Source of the DNA: an uncultured Trueperaceae bacterium
Lineage (GTDB): Bacteria > Deinococcota > Deinococci > Deinococcales > Trueperaceae
Length of the DNA stretch: 9,611 bases
Assembly: GCA_937911855.1 (NCBI GenBank)
Contig: CALDPK010000247.1
Coordinates: forward strand, 1-9,611
Direction of reading: 5' to 3'
In this document: positions 7,294 through 9,611 of the stretch, piece after piece
How positions within the stretch are numbered: position 1 is the first letter of the stretch
How the letters are laid out: each line of letters opens with the position of its first letter
Translations under genes and position numbers: made by a program
The notes under the pieces: model-generated
Told to the model about the DNA's origin: nothing
What the model saw: the letters and a program-made list of their open reading frames with translations, nothing else
Database searches by the model: none

Positions 7294-7969
7294 CGGTGCA
7301 TTGTAACTCCGGCAGGCCGACGTGCATGCGCGCCGCCACCGGTGCGAACCTCATCCGGTGCTCGGCACACGGTCCGATCGCGTCCAGGGCAGCCAGGTGC
7401 TCAGGCGTTCCGTAGCCTTTGTGCCGCGCGAACCCGTAAGCCGGCATGCGGCTGTCCAGCTCGACCATGAGTGCGTCGCGGGTCGTCTTGGCCAGGATGC
7501 TGGCCGCTGCCACCTGCAGGCTCCGCTGGTCCGCGCGGGCTACGGACAGTACCGGGCCGGCGTGCTCCAGCTTCAGGTAATCGGTGACGAGTGCCGTGAC
7601 CCTGTACCCGGCGTTCAAATCCTCGAGCGCCCGGTACGACGCAAGGTGGGTGGCCTGCAGTATGCCGACCTCGTCGATCTCGGCTGCACTGGCCCAGCCC
7701 ACACCGCTGGCAATGGCCTCGTCTGCCAGGCGTGCTGCAAGTTCCTGGCGCACTTCAGGTTTCAGCTGTTTTGAATCGCGGTACGGCAGGTCGGCTTTGC
7801 GGGGCAGGATCACGGCTGCTGCCGTTACCGGGCCGGCCAGGCAGCCGCGGCCGGCCTCGTCGATGCCGATGACCGTGCGGTAGCCCTGCCGCCACAGGCT
7901 CCGCTCCAGGTCCCAGCCGGGTACTTCAGGCACCGGTGCCGGTGAGCTGGCGTCCGACAAGTGAATCAT
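7247..7969 (-). CDS. rnhB: Ribonuclease HII
   Basis: A 240-residue RNase HII, which cuts the RNA strand of RNA-DNA hybrids and removes single misincorporated ribonucleotides from DNA. Visible motifs: GIDEAGRGCLAGPV (35-48), with catalytic D37 and E38; YRDSKQL (63-69); VTDYLKL with D130; ARADQRSLQVAAASILAKTTRD (144-165), containing the conserved D147 and D165; and the C-terminal FARHKGYGTPEH and HRMRFAPV. The core is complete. About 30 residues precede it, and some 25 low-conservation residues follow. The start at 7969 overlaps the kinase gene by 44 bases. An in-frame GTG at 7933, 8 bases inside the kinase end, would give a shorter N-terminus and is a realistic alternative because residues 1-12 are not family-conserved. 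It is the middle gene of the minus-strand unit. Confidence 0.95.
   Translation of the reverse strand: MIHLSDASSPAPVPEVPGWDLERSLWRQGYRTVIGIDEAGRGCLAGPVTAAAVILPRKADLPYRDSKQLKPEVRQELAARLADEAIASGVGWASAAEIDEVGILQATHLASYRALEDLNAGYRVTALVTDYLKLEHAGPVLSVARADQRSLQVAAASILAKTTRDALMVELDSRMPAYGFARHKGYGTPEHLAALDAIGPCAEHRMRFAPVAARMHVGLPELQCTDENGTQHRGQLAAVD
7300..7305 (-). promoter_or_regulatory. Possible internal -10 for ricT within rnhB
   Basis: On the minus strand TACAAT ends 6 bases before the ricT ATG at 7293, the same leaderless geometry seen at other genes here. It lies inside the 3' end of rnhB and could give ricT a transcript of its own. No -35 is evident, so chance occurrence is possible. Confidence 0.35.
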
Positions 7970-9107
7970 TCACGTTGACCGGCAGCGTGAAGAAGAAGGT
8001 CGAGCCCTGGCCGATCTTGGACTCTACCCAGATGCGGCCGCCGTGCTTCTCGACGGCCAGCTTGCAGAAGGTGAGGCCCATGCCGCTGTCATAGCGGTCG
8101 TGGACCGTGTGCCGTGACTGCTCGAACGCGTTGAAGATCCGTTTGTGGTCCGCTTCGGGGATTCCTTCGCCGTCGTCACGGACGGACAGTATCCACGAGT
8201 CGTCCTGGCGCCAGGCGCGGAAGTCGACGTAACCGCCCTTGCGGGTGTGTTTCACGGCGTTGGCGAACAGGTTGGCGAGGATGCGCCGCAGGAGCGCAGG
8301 GTCGGCATGGATGCGTTCCGCCTCGGGGCGTACCAGGAAACTGAAGTTCCGCTGGCGCGGTCCGCCGCTGACGTCGCGCAATGACTGCTGGGCGAGCACG
8401 GTGAGGTCATCCAGCCAGGTGGGATCGAACGGCATGGCACCGTCTTTCATGCGCCTTACGTCCAGGATGTTGGCGGCGAGCCCCAGCAGGTGCTGCGATT
8501 CCGAGCGCGCCAGGGACAGCAGCTCATCGATGCCTTCGGCGCCGTCGTCGCGCAGCATATCCAGGCTGTGGTCGATGAGGCCGATGACGCTCGAGATGGG
8601 GCTCTTGAGGTCGTGCACCAGCATGTGGATCAGGTCGTCCTTGACCCGTTCGCTTTCCTTGTAAGCCTGTTCGAAATCACGCAGCCGCTCGAGCGTCTGC
8701 CGCAGACCCACCGCCGACTGCCGGCGCGACAGCAGCTGCCTGAGCGCGGAGGTGACGGTGGCCGGCGCCGTGGGCAGCGTCAGGTAAACGTCCGCACCGG
8801 AATCGTAGGCGGACGCCTGCACTTCGTGCTCCTGTGGTCCCATGTAGACGAGGGGCAGGTCACTTAAGTGTTTGCGGCGGCGCAACAGCTGCAGCAGGTC
8901 GAGCTGATCGACCTGGGCTGCCAGCGAATGCTCGAGGACGATCGCCGCAGGCACCCTGTCCGCAAGCCTGGTTTCGAAGAGAAGTGCTTCAGCGCCCGTC
9001 ACGACTTCGGCTGCCAGACCCAGTTCGGCTGCGACATCGCGCATTGCCTGTCCCCGCCTGTCGGTGGACATTGCCAACAGGAGCCACGGTTGACCTGTTT
9101 CCGCCAT
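7926..9107 (-). CDS. Soluble histidine kinase with degenerate N-terminal receiver domain
   Basis: A 393-residue cytoplasmic sensor kinase with no membrane segment. Residues 7-128 fold like a response-regulator receiver, but its active-site residues are not conserved: the phospho-acceptor position reads AIVLE (E59 instead of Asp), the N-terminal acidic pair is missing (WLLLAMSTD), the Thr/Ser after strand 4 is replaced (LVYMGPQ), and the usual lysine of YLTKP is leucine (YLTLP, 108-112). A coiled-coil linker (about 133-160) leads to the HisKA dimerisation helix with H165 in VHDLKSP. The ATPase domain follows: N box (ILANLFANAVKH, N279/N283), G1 (VRDDGEGIP, 309-317), F box (FNAFEQS) and G2 (GMGL, 342-345). 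No cognate response regulator is in the window. The start at 9107 is fixed by a TATCAT seven bases upstream. It is the first gene of the unit with rnhB and ricT. Confidence 0.93.
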   Translation of the reverse strand: MAETGQPWLLLAMSTDRRGQAMRDVAAELGLAAEVVTGAEALLFETRLADRVPAAIVLEHSLAAQVDQLDLLQLLRRRKHLSDLPLVYMGPQEHEVQASAYDSGADVYLTLPTAPATVTSALRQLLSRRQSAVGLRQTLERLRDFEQAYKESERVKDDLIHMLVHDLKSPISSVIGLIDHSLDMLRDDGAEGIDELLSLARSESQHLLGLAANILDVRRMKDGAMPFDPTWLDDLTVLAQQSLRDVSGGPRQRNFSFLVRPEAERIHADPALLRRILANLFANAVKHTRKGGYVDFRAWRQDDSWILSVRDDGEGIPEADHKRIFNAFEQSRHTVHDRYDSGMGLTFCKLAVEKHGGRIWVESKIGQGSTFFFTLPVNVNDSLVGRQLTGTGA

Positions 9108-9114
9108 CTGCCAA

Positions 9115-9120
9115 ATGATA
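9115..9120 (-). promoter_or_regulatory. -10 element of the histidine kinase-rnhB-ricT operon, leaderless
   Basis: On the minus strand TATCAT is followed by 7 bases (TTGGCAG) and then the kinase ATG at 9107. No Shine-Dalgarno sequence has room to act, so transcription probably starts on or next to the A of the start codon. Seventeen bases upstream, in the -35 position, sits ATGCTA, the complement of the opposing gene's -10. Confidence 0.6.
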
Positions 9121-9137
9121 CCAGTTCAGGCCTCTGC

Positions 9138-9143
9138 TAGCAT
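9138..9143 (+). promoter_or_regulatory. -10 element of a rightward leaderless gene
   Basis: TAGCAT is followed by 7 bases (TGCCAGT) and then ATG at 9151. ATGATA, a 4-of-6 match to TTGACA, sits 17 bases upstream and is itself the complement of the kinase -10. Geometry mirrors the kinase promoter exactly. Confidence 0.5.
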
Positions 9144-9150
9144 TGCCAGT

Positions 9151-9197
9151 ATGCAAACTGCCCTGCCCCTGCTCAGTTTCGAGTCGCCCTGGCTGCT
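9151..9197 (+). CDS. Start of an unidentified rightward gene, cut off by the foreign junction
   Basis: The ATG at 9151 follows a well-placed -10. The first residues read MQTALPLLSFESPWLL. The frame stays open to 9342, but from about 9198 the sequence is better explained by a TetR-like gene on the other strand, and from 9294 by a gyrase-type gene. Only about 15 to 18 codons are therefore likely to be native. Too little remains to suggest a product. Confidence 0.35.
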
Positions 9198-9284
9198 GCT
9201 GGCGCCGGCGCGCGTGGCCAATTTGCGGTGGGTCACTCCCGCCCAGCCTGCTTCGGCGAGCAGCGCGATGCCTGCGCCGATCAG
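9198..9284 (-). pseudogene. Fragment of a TetR-family DNA-binding domain
   Basis: The minus strand encodes about 29 residues that match helices 1-3 of a TetR-type repressor: LIGAGIALLAEAG, then WAGVTHRKLATRAGAS. In this family the next residues should be the recognition helix and a YxHF-type segment. Instead the frame reads SSQGDSKLSRG, the complement of the native rightward gene start. Upstream it runs directly into gyrase-type sequence. The fragment is therefore broken at both ends and cannot make a working regulator. It is GC-rich, unlike the sequence on its right, so it probably comes from a third source. Confidence 0.65.
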
Positions 9285-9293
9285 AAAAGGTCC

Positions 9294-9611
9294 GTATTCC
9301 TTATCGCGCGTCGTGCCCGTAACGGCAAATCGTTTCACGTAATTTGCCCCGCGCGCGCCGTCGCGATACACCATATTATAAATGGTGCGTTTGTCTTTCT
9401 TTTTGAAAACCGCAACGTGGATAATTCCTTTGCCCACAAAGGTTTTTTGGTCCACTTTGGTGACCATCATTTTCCCTTCTTCGGTAAAAACGATGATGTC
9501 GTCAATATCGCTGCAATCCGCCACATATTCATCACGTTTTAGGCTTGTTCCCACAAAACCTTCCTCACGATTTACGTACAGTTTTGTATTTCTAATTACA
9601 ACTTTGGTGGC
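9294..9611 (-). CDS. DNA gyrase/topoisomerase IV subunit A, C-terminal fragment, Bacteroidota type
   Basis: About 106 residues, open to the right edge and broken at 9294, from the C-terminal DNA-wrapping beta-pinwheel of a type IIA topoisomerase A subunit. Diagnostic stretches are NREEGFVGTSLKRDEYV, CSDIDDIIVFTEEGKM, KTFVGKGIIHVAVFKKKDKR, TIYNMVYRDG and YVKRFAVTGTTRDKEY, the wording I recognise from Flavobacteriia/Cytophagia GyrA/ParC proteins. After RDKEY that family normally continues with DLTNG-like residues; here it switches to GPFLIGAG, the TetR-like fragment. I cannot say from this fragment whether it is gyrA or parC. Composition (22-24 G+C per 60 bases in three lines counted) differs sharply from the rest of the window, so this is not part of the same genome in any ordinary sense. 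Confidence 0.85.

Noticed and set aside
9115..9342. Plus-strand frame of 75 codons as a complete small gene
   Set aside because: Its second half is the complement of TetR-like and topoisomerase-like sequence, so the stop at 9342 belongs to foreign DNA. Only the leaderless start at 9151 seems native.
9126..9554. Minus-strand frame as a single 142-residue TetR-topoisomerase fusion protein
   Set aside because: Both parts are truncated mid-domain, come from sequence of different composition and join without a linker. A natural fusion is much less likely than a chimeric contig end.
1..9611. CRISPR array, tRNA or rRNA gene, insertion sequence or phage genes
   Set aside because: I found no regularly spaced repeats, cloverleaf-like or rRNA-like sequence, transposase, integrase or structural phage motifs on either strand.

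Overview
The window is about 9.6 kb of GC-rich, densely packed bacterial chromosome. The exception is the last ~400 bases, which look foreign. Gene content is mostly housekeeping: alpha-glucan phosphorylase, a metallophosphoesterase, DNA polymerase III delta', a RicT/PSP1-domain protein, RNase HII and a histidine kinase. Two envelope-type proteins are also present. The phosphorylase resembles the short Thermus/actinobacterial type. Several genes begin 4-9 bases after a TANNNT hexamer with no ribosome binding site, a leaderless arrangement common in Deinococcota and Actinobacteria. A PEGA-domain secreted protein, a PSP1 protein and a beta-rich exported protein make a Deinococcota member (for example the Trueperaceae or Deinococcales side) my best guess. 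This is inference from composition and family resemblance, not a database result.

Layout, left to right. Positions 1-2510 (minus) hold glgP, whose C-terminus runs off the left edge. After a 141-base gap, an exported beta-rich protein of unknown function (2652-3578, plus) converges with 6 bases' separation on a secreted PEGA-repeat protein (3585-4697, minus). A 71-base divergent promoter region separates that gene from a plus-strand pair: metallophosphoesterase (4769-5527) and holB (5517-6449, overlapping by 11 bases). These converge, with an 11-base tail-to-tail overlap, on a minus-strand operon: histidine kinase (7926-9107), then rnhB (7247-7969), then ricT (6439-7293). Neighbouring genes in that operon overlap by 44 and 47 bases.

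Upstream of the kinase, positions 9108-9150 form a compact divergent promoter. The two -10 hexamers lie exactly 17 bases apart on opposite strands, each 7 bases before an ATG. The rightward gene starting at 9151 is cut off within about 50-60 bases. Sequence from about 9198 to 9284 reads, on the minus strand, as the DNA-binding end of a TetR-type regulator. From 9294 to the end (roughly 38-40% GC in lines I counted) the minus strand encodes the beta-pinwheel of a Bacteroidota-type gyrase/topoisomerase IV A subunit. The simplest explanation is a chimeric contig end (assembly or library artefact), not a natural island.

I see no mobile element, CRISPR array, tRNA/rRNA or defence system, and no clear candidate for an undescribed multi-gene system. 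The points most worth checking are the chimeric end, the symmetric divergent promoter, the kinase with a degenerate receiver domain, and the two unassigned envelope proteins.
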